Assembly: GCF_017656495.1 (NCBI RefSeq)
Contig: NZ_JACDNS010000001.1
Coordinates: 1-64,000 of the forward strand
Length of the DNA: 64,000 nt
Reading direction: 5' to 3'
Source of the DNA: Thermococcus sp.
GTDB taxonomy: Archaea; Methanobacteriota_B; Thermococci; Thermococcales; Thermococcaceae
Shown: piece by piece, positions 8,242 through 15,635 of the stretch
Numbering within the stretch: the stretch's first letter is position 1
Layout: each line of letters starts with the position of its first letter
Position numbers and translations under genes: made by a program
Notes under the pieces: generated by a model
The model's database searches: none
What the model was told of the DNA's origin: nothing
The model's input: the letters and a program-made list of their open reading frames with translations, nothing else

Positions 8242-9437
8242 TAAGCACAGGGATACAGAGACTCGATGATATATTAAAAGGAGGAATCAGAGAAGGCCAT
8301 AGTGTAATGTTCTCTGGGCTATTTGATGAAGACCACAGGATATTAATGCATCAATTTGTTTTTTCTCTTTTAATTCAGAATTATAAAGTTCTCTTAGTGG
8401 AGTTTAAGCAGACCCCTCCCTCTTTAGTAGAGTGGCTCAATGAATATGGTATAGATTACTCACCATTTATAGAGAGCGGAAAATTAAGAATACTCGATGG
8501 TTATACAAATATTTACTCTAAAATGACAGTTACAGGTTTAGATGTTCTTCCAAATCCCCTTGATCTACCAATAACGACAGCAATTATAAAAGACATCTTG
8601 ATAAAAGGAAAATATGATTTTCTTGTTATTGATGACCTATCAATTCTTTACGCTGTTTTGCCAAGTAAAGAGGAATTTTTTAAGATTATCATCAGGTTCA
8701 TAAACTCAATCTCTCTTGAGCGTATATCCACAGTTGCATCATTTATAGAAGAATTAACACCTCCCAGTTATTATTCACTCTTGACGCTACCTTTTGGGTA
8801 TGTTATCTCGGTTAAGGATAGCAAAGTACGTGTTCTTAAGGCCCCTCATCCCTTGGGCCCCATGACATATTTCGCTTATGTAAAGACAGAGAAAGGCATT
8901 CAGCCCTATGGGGAACATTATGAGACTGTACAGGGGTTAAAAGAGTCTTTATTCTTGGATGAGGAGGGTATGCTGTGGGCTGGCAACGAGAGGATTCAAG
9001 TAATTGGAGAGAGCAGTGAGGCAATGCTTATTGAGAGCCTTTTTGAATACTTTGGAGAGGAGGAGGCTAAAAAATTCTTATATTTCTGGGGTAGAAAAGA
9101 GTTCCAAGGAATCGGAAGGATATATATGAAAGTTCATAAGACACTTAAAGAGGCCCTAGAGAAAATATTCAACGAAACCAAGATTAGTGGTGGGGGGATA
9201 TTGGAAATTCTTCAATTTTCTGATGATGTAATAGTTATAAAAGGGAAGAACTTATTCCCAAGAATGCCGAATTTTGGCACTCAAGTTCATCCCCACTATG
9301 CTGGTGCTCTTGCTCAAATAATTGAAGAAATTGCGGGAGGAGAATGGGAAGGACATGAAATTAAATGTGAGGCCAAAGGAGATACATATTGCGAATTTGT
9401 AGTAAAAAGAAAAGCAGAAAATATGGGAGAGTCTTAG
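8238..9437 (+). CDS. KaiC/RadA-like protein with lost P-loop and C-terminal V4R domain
   Basis: A 399-residue protein whose N-terminus (STGIQRLDDILKGGIREGHS) matches KaiC/RadC-type RecA ATPases. Where a Walker A GxxGxGKT is expected it reads FSGLFDEDHR (25-34), with no Lys-Ser/Thr, so ATP binding in the usual way is unlikely. A Walker B-like FLVIDDLSIL is kept at 128-137. The last 100 residues resemble the V4R (4-vinyl reductase) small-molecule-binding domain: GTQVHPHYAGALAQIIEEI, then EIKCEAKGDTYCEFVV. I infer a sensor or signalling role with the upstream HTH-PRT regulator, whose stop it overlaps. Confidence 0.8.
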   Translation: MISTGIQRLDDILKGGIREGHSVMFSGLFDEDHRILMHQFVFSLLIQNYKVLLVEFKQTPPSLVEWLNEYGIDYSPFIESGKLRILDGYTNIYSKMTVTGLDVLPNPLDLPITTAIIKDILIKGKYDFLVIDDLSILYAVLPSKEEFFKIIIRFINSISLERISTVASFIEELTPPSYYSLLTLPFGYVISVKDSKVRVLKAPHPLGPMTYFAYVKTEKGIQPYGEHYETVQGLKESLFLDEEGMLWAGNERIQVIGESSEAMLIESLFEYFGEEEAKKFLYFWGRKEFQGIGRIYMKVHKTLKEALEKIFNETKISGGGILEILQFSDDVIVIKGKNLFPRMPNFGTQVHPHYAGALAQIIEEIAGGEWEGHEIKCEAKGDTYCEFVVKRKAENMGES

Positions 9438-9438
9438 A

Positions 9439-9768
9439 ATGGGAAGGTTTTTGGTTTATAATGCAGAGGGTAAAAGCCTAGTTGTTGATGCGAATATCGG
9501 AGAAAATTTTTCTTTTTATTGTTCTAAGGAAGAATGTGGGACAGAAATAATAATTGAGGGCATTATAAGACATTCAAGTTTTGAAGAGTTTATCAAAGTA
9601 AGAAATAATGTCATTGACCAAAATTATGAATTTAAAGTGCTTAGAAATGTACTTCCAAAAGAGCCTATGATTTTTGAAGGCACAGTTAATGGGAAGAAAG
9701 TGAAGTTGCCAGTTGAAAAACTTGATGAGGTGGCAAAGCGGTTCATTGATAAGTATTTAAATCTTTAA
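9439..9768 (+). CDS. Unknown 109-aa protein, third gene of PRT-regulator operon
   Basis: A 109-residue soluble protein starting one base after the stop of the KaiC/V4R gene, so certainly co-transcribed. It has two cysteines close together (YCSKEECG), a predicted mixed alpha/beta fold, and a C-terminal helix EKLDEVAKRFIDKYLNL. I do not recognise a family. Its place in the operon suggests a partner of the regulator or the V4R sensor. The 3' end overlaps the convergent Lrp gene by 12 bases. Confidence 0.75.
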   Translation: MGRFLVYNAEGKSLVVDANIGENFSFYCSKEECGTEIIIEGIIRHSSFEEFIKVRNNVIDQNYEFKVLRNVLPKEPMIFEGTVNGKKVKLPVEKLDEVAKRFIDKYLNL

Positions 9769-10200
9769 AACAAAGTCTTCCTTTACTATGTCCATAGCTA
9801 CATGAGTATTTGTTTTTTCAACTCCATCAATTGCTAAGACTTTCTTCACAAACCTGTTCATGTCTTCTCTTCCTTTAAACTTTGCAATAACTATTATGTC
9901 GTACTCTCCAGTGACATCATAAACACACAAAACATGAGCATCTTTAGCAATCTCCCTCTCAATCTGGATAATCCTTTTCCCTTGAGCTCTAACTCCTATG
10001 ATGGCAGTCAGTTCATAACCAAGTTTCTCGTAATCTAACTTTGGATAAAACCCCTTTAAGATCCCTTCTTCTTCAAGTCTCTTCAATCTATTGTAAACAG
10101 TGCCAACAGCAACATTAAGTTCCTTAGCAATCTCCCTATAGGACAAGCGTGCGTCTTTTTGTAGTAAAGAAAGTATCTTCCTGTCAAGTTCATCTATCAT
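9757..10200 (-). CDS. Lrp/AsnC family transcriptional regulator
   Basis: A 147-residue full-length Lrp regulator. The HTH (LSYREIAKELNVAVGTVYNRLKRLEEEG) occupies about residues 15-45 and the RAM domain follows, with VRAQGK, VYDVTGEYDIIVIAKF and a closing NTHVAMDIVKEDF. Such proteins bind amino acids and activate or repress metabolic genes as octamers. AGGAGGTGAGA precedes two tandem ATGs (10203 and 10200); the second has the better spacing. An earlier GTG at 10209 lies within the ribosome binding site. Confidence 0.93.
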   Translation of the reverse strand: MIDELDRKILSLLQKDARLSYREIAKELNVAVGTVYNRLKRLEEEGILKGFYPKLDYEKLGYELTAIIGVRAQGKRIIQIEREIAKDAHVLCVYDVTGEYDIIVIAKFKGREDMNRFVKKVLAIDGVEKTNTHVAMDIVKEDFVLKI

Positions 10201-10269
10201 CATTCTCACCTCCTAAAACTCCACCGCAAAGTTTAAATATTCTTCTCCTTGACCACATACCGGGTTTGA

Positions 10270-10347
10270 GGACCGGTAGCCTAGCCAGGATAGGGCGGCG
10301 GCCTCCTAAGCCGCAGGTCCGGGGTTCGAATCCCCGCCGGTCCGCCA
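10270..10347 (+). tRNA. tRNA-Arg(CCT)
   Basis: A complete cloverleaf: acceptor GGACCGG pairs with CCGGTCC (10337-10343), discriminator G and encoded CCA. The anticodon stem GCGGC/GCCGC flanks loop CTCCTAA, giving anticodon CCT for Arg AGG. The T arm is CGGGG-TTCGAAT-CCCCG. A TATA-like GTTTAAATATTC lies about 35 bases upstream. Confidence 0.97.
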
Positions 10348-10563
10348 GAGACTAGATTTCTTCTCTCAGATTGTCAATTAACCTTTTTCACAGTGCATTC
10401 ACATACATCGAAGATAAAATATTGACAGAAAATTTTATAAACTAACAAAAATTAACTAAAATTTGAGAGTTCCCTAAAGCTTGTAAATGTACGAGTAAAA
10501 GCAGAAAATTCTGGGAAGTCTTATTAAAAACAAAAATACCAAAAATACAAGGGGGTGGGAGCA

Positions 10564-10656
10564 ATGATCGAAGATGCACTTATGCTCTATATAATGACCA
10601 GTGTAAAAGAGGAGAACAAAAAGAAAAAGAAGAAATTTCTGCTCTTCCATCGCTGA
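10564..10656 (+). CDS. Lysine-rich microprotein (30 aa)
   Basis: A short ORF encoding 30 residues, preceded by GGGGGTGGGAGCA as a ribosome binding site and by a TATA-like TCTTATTAAAAAC about 45 bases upstream. The product starts MIEDALMLYIMTSVKEE, has a run of six lysines interrupted only by one Asn before it, and ends FLLFHR. Its layout (short hydrophobic/acidic start, then polylysine) resembles the microprotein at 4958-5065, though the sequences are not clearly homologous. Function unknown. It sits alone in the 378-base gap between tRNA-Arg(CCT) and the phosphoesterase-like gene; the rest of that gap is A+T-rich promoter sequence. Confidence 0.55.
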   Translation: MIEDALMLYIMTSVKEENKKKKKKFLLFHR

Positions 10657-10725
10657 GTTCTCTTTTCTGCGAAACCTTTAAATACATCTTTTAGTAAAAT
10701 AAAGTTAGAAAAAGGGGTGAGGAAG

Positions 10726-11481
10726 ATGACATACGTAGCAGTATTAGCAAACATAAATGGAAACTTCCCAGCTTTGGTTAAGACATTGGGAAAAGTTGAA
10801 GAGCTCAAAGAAAACGGATATGATATTAAAAAGTATTACATTCTCGGGAACATCGTTGGTTTATTCCCATACCCAAAAGAAGTTCTTGATACTCTTGATG
10901 ATTTAATTAGAAACAATAGGGTTAAGATAATCCGTGGTGAATTTGACCAGATAATTGCCATGAGTGATCCTCACGCTGAAGGCCCTGATTACATTGATAG
11001 GATCAGTCTTCCAAAGCATGTTAAAGCAGCTTTAAAATACACATGGGAAAAGCTTGGCCATGATGGAAGGGAGTTCATAAGGGACTTGCCGGTATATCTT
11101 GTTGATAAAATTGGAGACAATGACATATTTGGAGTTTATGGAAGTCCGTTAAACCCATTTGGGGGTATAGTCCTTCCAGAGCAACCGACTTCATATTATG
11201 AAGCTATAATGAGACCAGTAAAAGAGTATGAAATTCTCCTAGTGGCCTCTCCAAAGATGCCCGTAAATGCCATGACAAGATACGGAAGGGTAGTCTGTCC
11301 AGGAAGCATAGGATTCCCGCCAGGGAAAGAACACAAAGCAACATTTGCCCTCATTGATGTTGATACACTTCATGTGAAGTTCATTGATGTTGACTATGAC
11401 AAGAAGATAATCGAGGAGAAGATAAAGAAGGAAGGTCTCCCAGAAGAACTGATTAGAGTCCTTTACCACGGAAAGCTTTGA
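10726..11481 (+). CDS. Metallophosphoesterase-fold protein lacking metal ligands (pseudoenzyme)
   Basis: A 251-residue protein that aligns along its length with calcineurin-like YfcE/MJ0936-type phosphoesterases. Every metal-binding motif is altered: the usual SDIHGN is LANINGN (7-13), GD-VGYGPYP is GNIVGLFPYP (41-50), RGNHD is RGEFD (70-74), and the late GHTH is replaced by ASPKMP. The structural VCPGSIGFPPG near the C-terminus is kept. It probably binds a ligand or partner but cannot coordinate two metals. GGGGTGAGGAAG precedes the ATG and a TTTAAATA box lies about 45 bases upstream. The 3' end overlaps the convergent flippase by 29 bases. Confidence 0.85.
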   Translation: MTYVAVLANINGNFPALVKTLGKVEELKENGYDIKKYYILGNIVGLFPYPKEVLDTLDDLIRNNRVKIIRGEFDQIIAMSDPHAEGPDYIDRISLPKHVKAALKYTWEKLGHDGREFIRDLPVYLVDKIGDNDIFGVYGSPLNPFGGIVLPEQPTSYYEAIMRPVKEYEILLVASPKMPVNAMTRYGRVVCPGSIGFPPGKEHKATFALIDVDTLHVKFIDVDYDKKIIEEKIKKEGLPEELIRVLYHGKL

Positions 11482-12766
11482 TGCCCTCTTTTATTTCCTT
11501 CTTCGAGACTAACATATAGAGCATAATTCCGACAAATAATACTGTTTTTGAAATGAAGATCAGTAACTGGAGGGGAATTGCAAACAATAACGGCTTGTAT
11601 GATTTAAGCGATATATTCAGCTTCTGGTAGCTGATATATGCTGTTCCACATAGTATTGTTAAATATCCAATCAGCAGTCCTACCATTGTTCCGTATTCAT
11701 TGAGCTTCTTGATAAGTGGTATCCAAGTAATCAAGGCTACCAAAGCTCCGAAAATTGCAATTATGCTTCCCTCTTTCACATATTTTGTGGAATTCAAGGC
11801 AACAATGCTGGGATTATAAGCTATGTAAATTTCAACTGCCAGTAGTGCAATGTAGAATTCGTTTCCGAGATTAAAACCAAAAAGAAATGAAATTACCTCC
11901 TTTCCGACAAGCAAGAGAGCAAAGACGACAAAAGCTGTGAAAATTGATAGCAATTCTGTAGTCTTTTCTGCAAGCAGCTTTACATAATTTAATTCTTCTT
12001 TCCCGTATTTATACGAGTAGAGTGGCATGATTGCAGATTGAAGAACTTGGGGCAAATAAGTCAGCAGAAATGCCGCTGACAAGGATGCCGAAACCCTTCC
12101 AGCGATTAGTGCATTCCCAAGCTTTTCGCTTAAAAAGTAAGGTCCCTGAACTAAAAATACTCCAGATAGAGTTCCGAGAAATGCAAAAGATGAATAGCGG
12201 AGTAAAAGGTAAAGCTCATCTTTTCTGGGTTTTCCCAGTAGACTCCTTTTGAAGAGATACACGAAGGCAAAAAATGATATTGTAAACAGCAGTGCTATAT
12301 ACGGCAGATAGGGATTTTTGGAGTAAAAGCTAATAATGAAAGGCACAAAGCTGATGAGCATTGCATATGCATAGACCTCTCCTTTATGAATTCCGTAGAT
12401 GAAATTTCTAAATGTGAGCTGAATAGCCCTAAGGACTGAAAGAACAGCCAGATATATGTTTAGTGGGGCAAGCAAAATTCCAATTAGTGGAAATGAGAAT
12501 GAAATCGATGTCATTGATTTTATTTTTTCAAAATCTTCCTTTGCAAGGAATTCTGATGAGTACTTGCCCAATGCCACTGCAAAAAAGCTCAGTGGCATTG
12601 CTATGAGAAATGCTTGAGAAATCAGAGAATTTGCAGATCCAAGAACTTCTACTCCAAATTTTCTTGAAATAATAATACTGTAAAGAAATCGGCTTATCCC
12701 AAATAAAGCCAAGGCTATTATGCTTGCGATTGAATGTCTTATTAGAACTCTTTTCTCATAGCTCAT
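11453..12766 (-). CDS. MOP-superfamily flippase / polysaccharide biosynthesis membrane protein
   Basis: A 437-residue integral membrane protein with about 12-14 hydrophobic helices and few charged loops, resembling Wzx/MATE-like flippases that move lipid-linked oligosaccharides across the membrane. The start region (HSIASIIALALFGISRFLYSIIIS, with GSANSLISQAFLIAMPLSF) is typical. No strong ribosome binding site precedes the ATG, and an AGGTTAAATCC box sits about 25-30 bases upstream, suggesting a leaderless mRNA. No glycosyltransferase is nearby, so its substrate is unknown; N-glycan or exopolysaccharide export are possible. Confidence 0.8.
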   Translation of the reverse strand: MSYEKRVLIRHSIASIIALALFGISRFLYSIIISRKFGVEVLGSANSLISQAFLIAMPLSFFAVALGKYSSEFLAKEDFEKIKSMTSISFSFPLIGILLAPLNIYLAVLSVLRAIQLTFRNFIYGIHKGEVYAYAMLISFVPFIISFYSKNPYLPYIALLFTISFFAFVYLFKRSLLGKPRKDELYLLLRYSSFAFLGTLSGVFLVQGPYFLSEKLGNALIAGRVSASLSAAFLLTYLPQVLQSAIMPLYSYKYGKEELNYVKLLAEKTTELLSIFTAFVVFALLLVGKEVISFLFGFNLGNEFYIALLAVEIYIAYNPSIVALNSTKYVKEGSIIAIFGALVALITWIPLIKKLNEYGTMVGLLIGYLTILCGTAYISYQKLNISLKSYKPLLFAIPLQLLIFISKTVLFVGIMLYMLVSKKEIKEGIKAFRGKGL

Positions 12767-12790
12767 GAGAAAAAATTAGAGACAGAGGAT

Positions 12791-13090
12791 TTAACCTTTG
12801 TGGAACCCTAAATAAAACCCAACTACAAATGCTCCTCCACCAGGGAGAATTCCAACAACCTTATCTGCCAGACTTAGCGTTTGAGTTGCTGCACTCTCTG
12901 TGAGATTGAATAATGCATCGGTGTTTATTGTAATTACCCCTTTTTGTTGGAGCCAGAATAAGCTAAGCACATATGCGCCGATTAAAGCTAATACTAGCTT
13001 GATGAACTTTTTAAGAGCGTAGCCTGTTATGAAGCCGACTAGTCCTCCAACTCCCATATCTCCAATGATTCCACTAAAATTTACATCCAT
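12791..13090 (-). CDS. FUN14-family small membrane protein
   Basis: A 99-residue membrane protein with three hydrophobic stretches. The glycine-rich start GDMGVGGLVGFITGYALKKFIK and the end GGGAFVVGFYLGFHKG are typical of the FUN14 family, which in eukaryotes includes mitophagy receptors but is uncharacterised in archaea. GGTGGGCAGAA precedes the ATG. It is divergent from the PadR regulator and could be its target; the flippase follows 24 bases downstream. Confidence 0.85.
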   Translation of the reverse strand: MDVNFSGIIGDMGVGGLVGFITGYALKKFIKLVLALIGAYVLSLFWLQQKGVITINTDALFNLTESAATQTLSLADKVVGILPGGGAFVVGFYLGFHKG

Positions 13091-13158
13091 TTCTGCCCAC
13101 CTATCTGAAGTCTACACAGTTAGAGGTTAAATACTTTTACTTGTTTTACAAACACGAA

Positions 13159-13173
13159 ATGTTTAAAGAACAT
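13159..13173. promoter_or_regulatory. Inverted repeat, possible PadR operator
   Basis: ATGTT-TAAAG-AACAT is a perfect 5-bp inverted repeat between the divergent FUN14 and padR genes. PadR proteins often bind ATGT-N8-ACAT, and here the halves are ATGT-N7-ACAT. It lies about ten bases upstream of the ATTTATAAAA box of padR. Binding is inferred, not shown. Confidence 0.4.
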
Positions 13174-13223
13174 AAAAGAAAAATATTTATAAAACATGAA
13201 AGTTTTGATTTGATATAATTATG

Positions 13224-13240
13224 TATCATTGTAGGTGATA
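13224..13240 (+). promoter_or_regulatory. TGM-like inverted repeat over padR ribosome binding site
   Basis: TATCAT-TGTAG-GTGATA matches the Thermococcales glycolytic motif TATCAC-N5-GTGATA at 11 of 12 positions. The right half is also the ribosome binding site (GGTGAT), so only the left half is informative. It may instead be a regulator site for PadR autoregulation, or chance. Confidence 0.3.
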
Positions 13241-13243
13241 CCT

Positions 13244-13570
13244 ATGACTGAGCCAATGGATAGGTTGAAAGAAAAACTGACAAAGGAAGTCTTGTGGATA
13301 TATATTCTAAGCCTTCTAAAAGAAAGGCCAATGTATGCTTATGAGCTGAAAAGCAAAATAAGGGAGAAGTTCGGATTCGAGCCAGCAACAGTAAGTAGCT
13401 ATGTTGTTCTCTATAAGCTTGAAAAAAATGGCTATGTTACCTCAAAATGGCAAGAAAGTGAAACTGGAAAACCATCAAGAAAGTATTATGAGCTTACAGA
13501 AAAAGGTAGAAGGCTCTTAGAAGAAGGAATAAGCTTTATAGAAAATATTTTGGAGAAGCTCAAAAGCTAA
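13244..13570 (+). CDS. PadR family transcriptional regulator
   Basis: A 108-residue winged-helix protein of the PadR family. [23 protein letters not shown] forms the first helices, [20 protein letters not shown] the recognition helix, and the wing contains [22 protein letters not shown]-terminal helix should mediate dimerisation. PadR proteins usually repress adjacent transport or detoxification genes. The ATG at 13244 follows GTAGGTGATACCT. The stop overlaps the convergent L40e gene by four bases. Confidence 0.9.
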   Translation: MTEPMDRLKEKLTKEVLWIYILSLLKERPMYAYELKSKIREKFGFEPATVSSYVVLYKLEKNGYVTSKWQESETGKPSRKYYELTEKGRRLLEEGISFIENILEKLKS

Positions 13571-13725
13571 CGTCCAACTCCTCCTCTTGGCTCTCTAGCT
13601 TTTGGCCTTAGTCCCTTGTATCCGCACTTCCTGCACTTTTCAGCCTTCCATGGATTAGTGGCTCCACACCTCATGCAGATGTACTTTTTAAATAGTCTAG
13701 CCTCTGCTTCTGGAAACCTCGCCAT
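13567..13725 (-). CDS. rpl40e: 50S ribosomal protein L40e
   Basis: A 52-residue ribosomal protein with one zinc ribbon, [19 protein letters not shown], the form found in archaea without the ubiquitin fusion seen in eukaryotes. The basic C-terminus KARGREPRG-like tail contacts rRNA. The start [15 protein letters not shown] at 13725 follows GGAGGGATTATC; the longer ORF upstream has no site. Single gene, convergent with padR. Confidence 0.95.
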   Translation of the reverse strand: MARFPEAEARLFKKYICMRCGATNPWKAEKCRKCGYKGLRPKAREPRGGVGR

Positions 13726-13864
13726 GATAATCCCTCCATGATCTTGACTATGCACAGTTATGGGCTTTTCTTTTTAAACTTTACCATTCAAACTATTGCC
13801 CTGCAAAGACTTATCAAAAGGTTCAGCTCTCTAAAAAGACTGATCAAAACGAAGTTTGTAAGAG

Positions 13865-13952
13865 TGGTGCGGGGGACGGGATTCGAACCCGCGCAGCCCT
13901 CCGGCAGCGGATCTTAAGTCCGCCCCCTTTGGCCAGGCTCGGGCACCCCCGC
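13865..13952 (-). tRNA. tRNA-Leu(TAA)
   Basis: A class II tRNA on the minus strand. Acceptor GCGGGGG pairs with CCCCCGC, the anticodon stem GCGGA/TCCGC flanks loop CTTAAGA, giving anticodon TAA for Leu UUA. A long variable arm (GCCGGAGGGC region) is typical of Leu. T arm and encoded CCA are intact. A TTTTTAATT box lies upstream. Confidence 0.97.
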
Positions 13953-13996
13953 TCATTCACTAAGATGAAGTATGTGAATTAAAAAGCTTTCGGTAA

Positions 13997-14052
13997 GCCT
14001 CGGAAGTGATGGCCCTCCTCACCTTTCGGTGCCGGGCCTTCTCCTCATCGGC
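13997..14052 (-). ncRNA. Candidate box C/D-like sRNA with non-canonical boxes
   Basis: A 56-base GC-rich island in A+T-rich surroundings. Read on the minus strand it has the spacing of an archaeal box C/D sRNA: C-like CCGATGA, 15-base guide, D'-like CCGA, 3-base spacer, C'-like GTGAGGA, 12-base guide, D-like CCGA, closed by GCC/GGC. The canonical sRNA at 16253-16314 has the same 15/3/12 spacing. In C'/D' the usual U-U pair would be a G-C pair. A TATA box TTTATAAA (14074-14081) lies about 26 bases upstream and CTTTTT follows. An alternative is a hairpin (GGCCC/GGGCC with a GAAA tetraloop). I am fairly sure it is an RNA gene, less sure of the class. Confidence 0.6.
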
Positions 14053-14112
14053 AATAATTAATTCCCCCAGAAATTTATAAACCTAAACTTCAACGCTCAT
14101 GTGGTGATGGTG

Positions 14113-14316
14113 ATGATAACGGTTAAGGTCATTGGAAGAAAAATCGAAAAAGAAATTGAATGGCAGAAGGGCATGAAAGTTGCAGATGTTTTGAGAGCTG
14201 TTGGATTTAACACAGAGAGTGCAATAGCAAAGGTGAATGGAAAAGTCGCTTTAGAGGATGATCCAATTAAAGACGGTGATTATGTAGAAGTCATTCCAGT
14301 GGTTTCGGGAGGATAA
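14113..14316 (+). CDS. MoaD/ThiS family ubiquitin-like sulfur carrier (SAMP-like)
   Basis: A 67-residue beta-grasp protein ending in Gly-Gly (VEVIPVVSGG), the tail that E1-like enzymes adenylate and thiocarboxylate. Such proteins carry sulfur for molybdopterin, thiamine or tRNA thiolation and can be conjugated to lysines as SAMPs in archaea. The core VADVLRAVGF and KVNGKVALEDDPIKDGDYVEV match the family. The start at 14113 is favoured by GGTGATGGTG; several in-frame GTG/ATG codons precede it. It shares a TATA region with the minus-strand sRNA. Confidence 0.88.
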   Translation: MITVKVIGRKIEKEIEWQKGMKVADVLRAVGFNTESAIAKVNGKVALEDDPIKDGDYVEVIPVVSGG

Positions 14317-14328
14317 AAAGAAGAAAAA

Positions 14329-15525
14329 TCAGCCAAGCCTCTCTTTCATGAATCTTTCTAAGTTATCCATAGCCTGCTCAAGGATTTCGACTGGCGGCAG
14401 GAAGACAGCTCTGAAGTGCCACTCTCCACCTTCTCCAAATCCTGAGCCGTGAACCACTAAGATGTGAGCGTTTCTGAGGACGTCAAGGACGAATTCCTTG
14501 TCACTCTTCCACTTACTTCTCTCCTCAATGCGTGGGAAGATATAAAATGCTCCTTCTGGTTTTTGTGCACTTAAGCCGGGAATTTCGTTCAGCCTCTTGT
14601 AAATGTAGTCTCTCCTCTCTTTGAGCTTTTTCATGTATTCATCAAGGTAATCCATTGGGCCGGTGAGACCAGCGATGGCAGCCTTTTGGGCGGGTGTGTT
14701 TGGACAGAGCCTTATTCTCGCGAGCTTTCCGATTGCCTCTCTTACTTCAGCAAGCTTGTTCTCTGGGTCAACGAAGTACATGTACCCCAATCTCCACCCT
14801 GTTGCAAAGTAAACCTTTGAGAGGCCGTTCATTACAATTACTGGAACATCTTTTGTCAATGAGCCTGGAGAAACGTGCTTCCCTTCATAGGTCATTAAAT
14901 CGTAGATTTCATCGCTGATAACAGGAATATCATATTCTCCAGCTAAGTCGAGAATCTCTTTGAGCGTCTTTTTATCATACAAGGCCCCAGTTGGATTATT
15001 TGGATTTATAACGGCTATGGCCTTTGTCTTTTCGCTTATCTTCTTCCTCATGTCATCTATATCCGGCTGCCAGCCTTCTTCTTCAATTCCAAGATAAGCT
15101 TTCGGGACACCATCGTAAAACTTTACAAGTGCTACGTATGGGGGATAACTCGGCCCTGGAATTAAAACTTCATCTCCTGGCTCAACAAGAGCACCAAAGA
15201 CGAACTGTAACGCCTCTGTAACTGCTGCTGTTACCATTACATCATCCACAGTTATATCAACGCCATTTTTCTTCTTTTCTCTTTCTACTATTGCCTTTCT
15301 AAGCTCTATATCGCCTTCACTCTCTCCATAGTAGTTGTGTCCTTCCATAATTGCCTTACAATATGCTTCTTTCATGTGTTGGGGTGGCTGAAAGTCGAAC
15401 TTAACTGGGTCTCCAATATTAAGCTTGATTATTTTTATTCCCTGTTTCTCAAGTTCTCTAGCTGGCAGAACAACATCTCTAATTGCATATTCAATACCCA
15501 TAGCCCTTTTAGATGCATGAATCAT
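14329..15525 (-). CDS. Alanine aminotransferase (PLP fold type I)
   Basis: A 398-residue aminotransferase close to the characterised Pyrococcus furiosus alanine aminotransferase, which links pyruvate and glutamate to alanine and 2-oxoglutarate and is a hydrogen-independent electron sink. NPNNPTG is at 174-180, SDEIYD at 204-209, and the PLP lysine is Lys237 in GLSKVYFATGWRLGY. The C-terminal HFRAVFLPP carries the substrate-carboxylate Arg. The start at 15525 follows TTGGTGATTGAA. Aspartate specificity cannot be excluded from sequence alone. Confidence 0.9.
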   Translation of the reverse strand: MIHASKRAMGIEYAIRDVVLPARELEKQGIKIIKLNIGDPVKFDFQPPQHMKEAYCKAIMEGHNYYGESEGDIELRKAIVEREKKKNGVDITVDDVMVTAAVTEALQFVFGALVEPGDEVLIPGPSYPPYVALVKFYDGVPKAYLGIEEEGWQPDIDDMRKKISEKTKAIAVINPNNPTGALYDKKTLKEILDLAGEYDIPVISDEIYDLMTYEGKHVSPGSLTKDVPVIVMNGLSKVYFATGWRLGYMYFVDPENKLAEVREAIGKLARIRLCPNTPAQKAAIAGLTGPMDYLDEYMKKLKERRDYIYKRLNEIPGLSAQKPEGAFYIFPRIEERSKWKSDKEFVLDVLRNAHILVVHGSGFGEGGEWHFRAVFLPPVEILEQAMDNLERFMKERLG

Positions 15526-15635
15526 TTCAATCACCAACGAAGTGTTTTCATAATTAGTTGAACATTCTATCATAAAAGCTTACCTCTCCCGCAATATTAA
15601 AGTAACAGAAAGTAGAAAGATGAATGGTGATTTTT

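Noticed and set aside
13805-13849. Direct repeat AAAGACTTATCAAAA / AAAGACTGATCAAAA between L40e and tRNA-Leu
   Set aside because: Only two copies with one mismatch and no palindrome; no promoter arrangement supports regulation.
13997-14052. H/ACA guide RNA reading of the GC-rich element
   Set aside because: A GGCCC/GGGCC stem with a GAAA loop exists, but the lower stem has only three pairs and no ACA box follows at the required distance on either strand.
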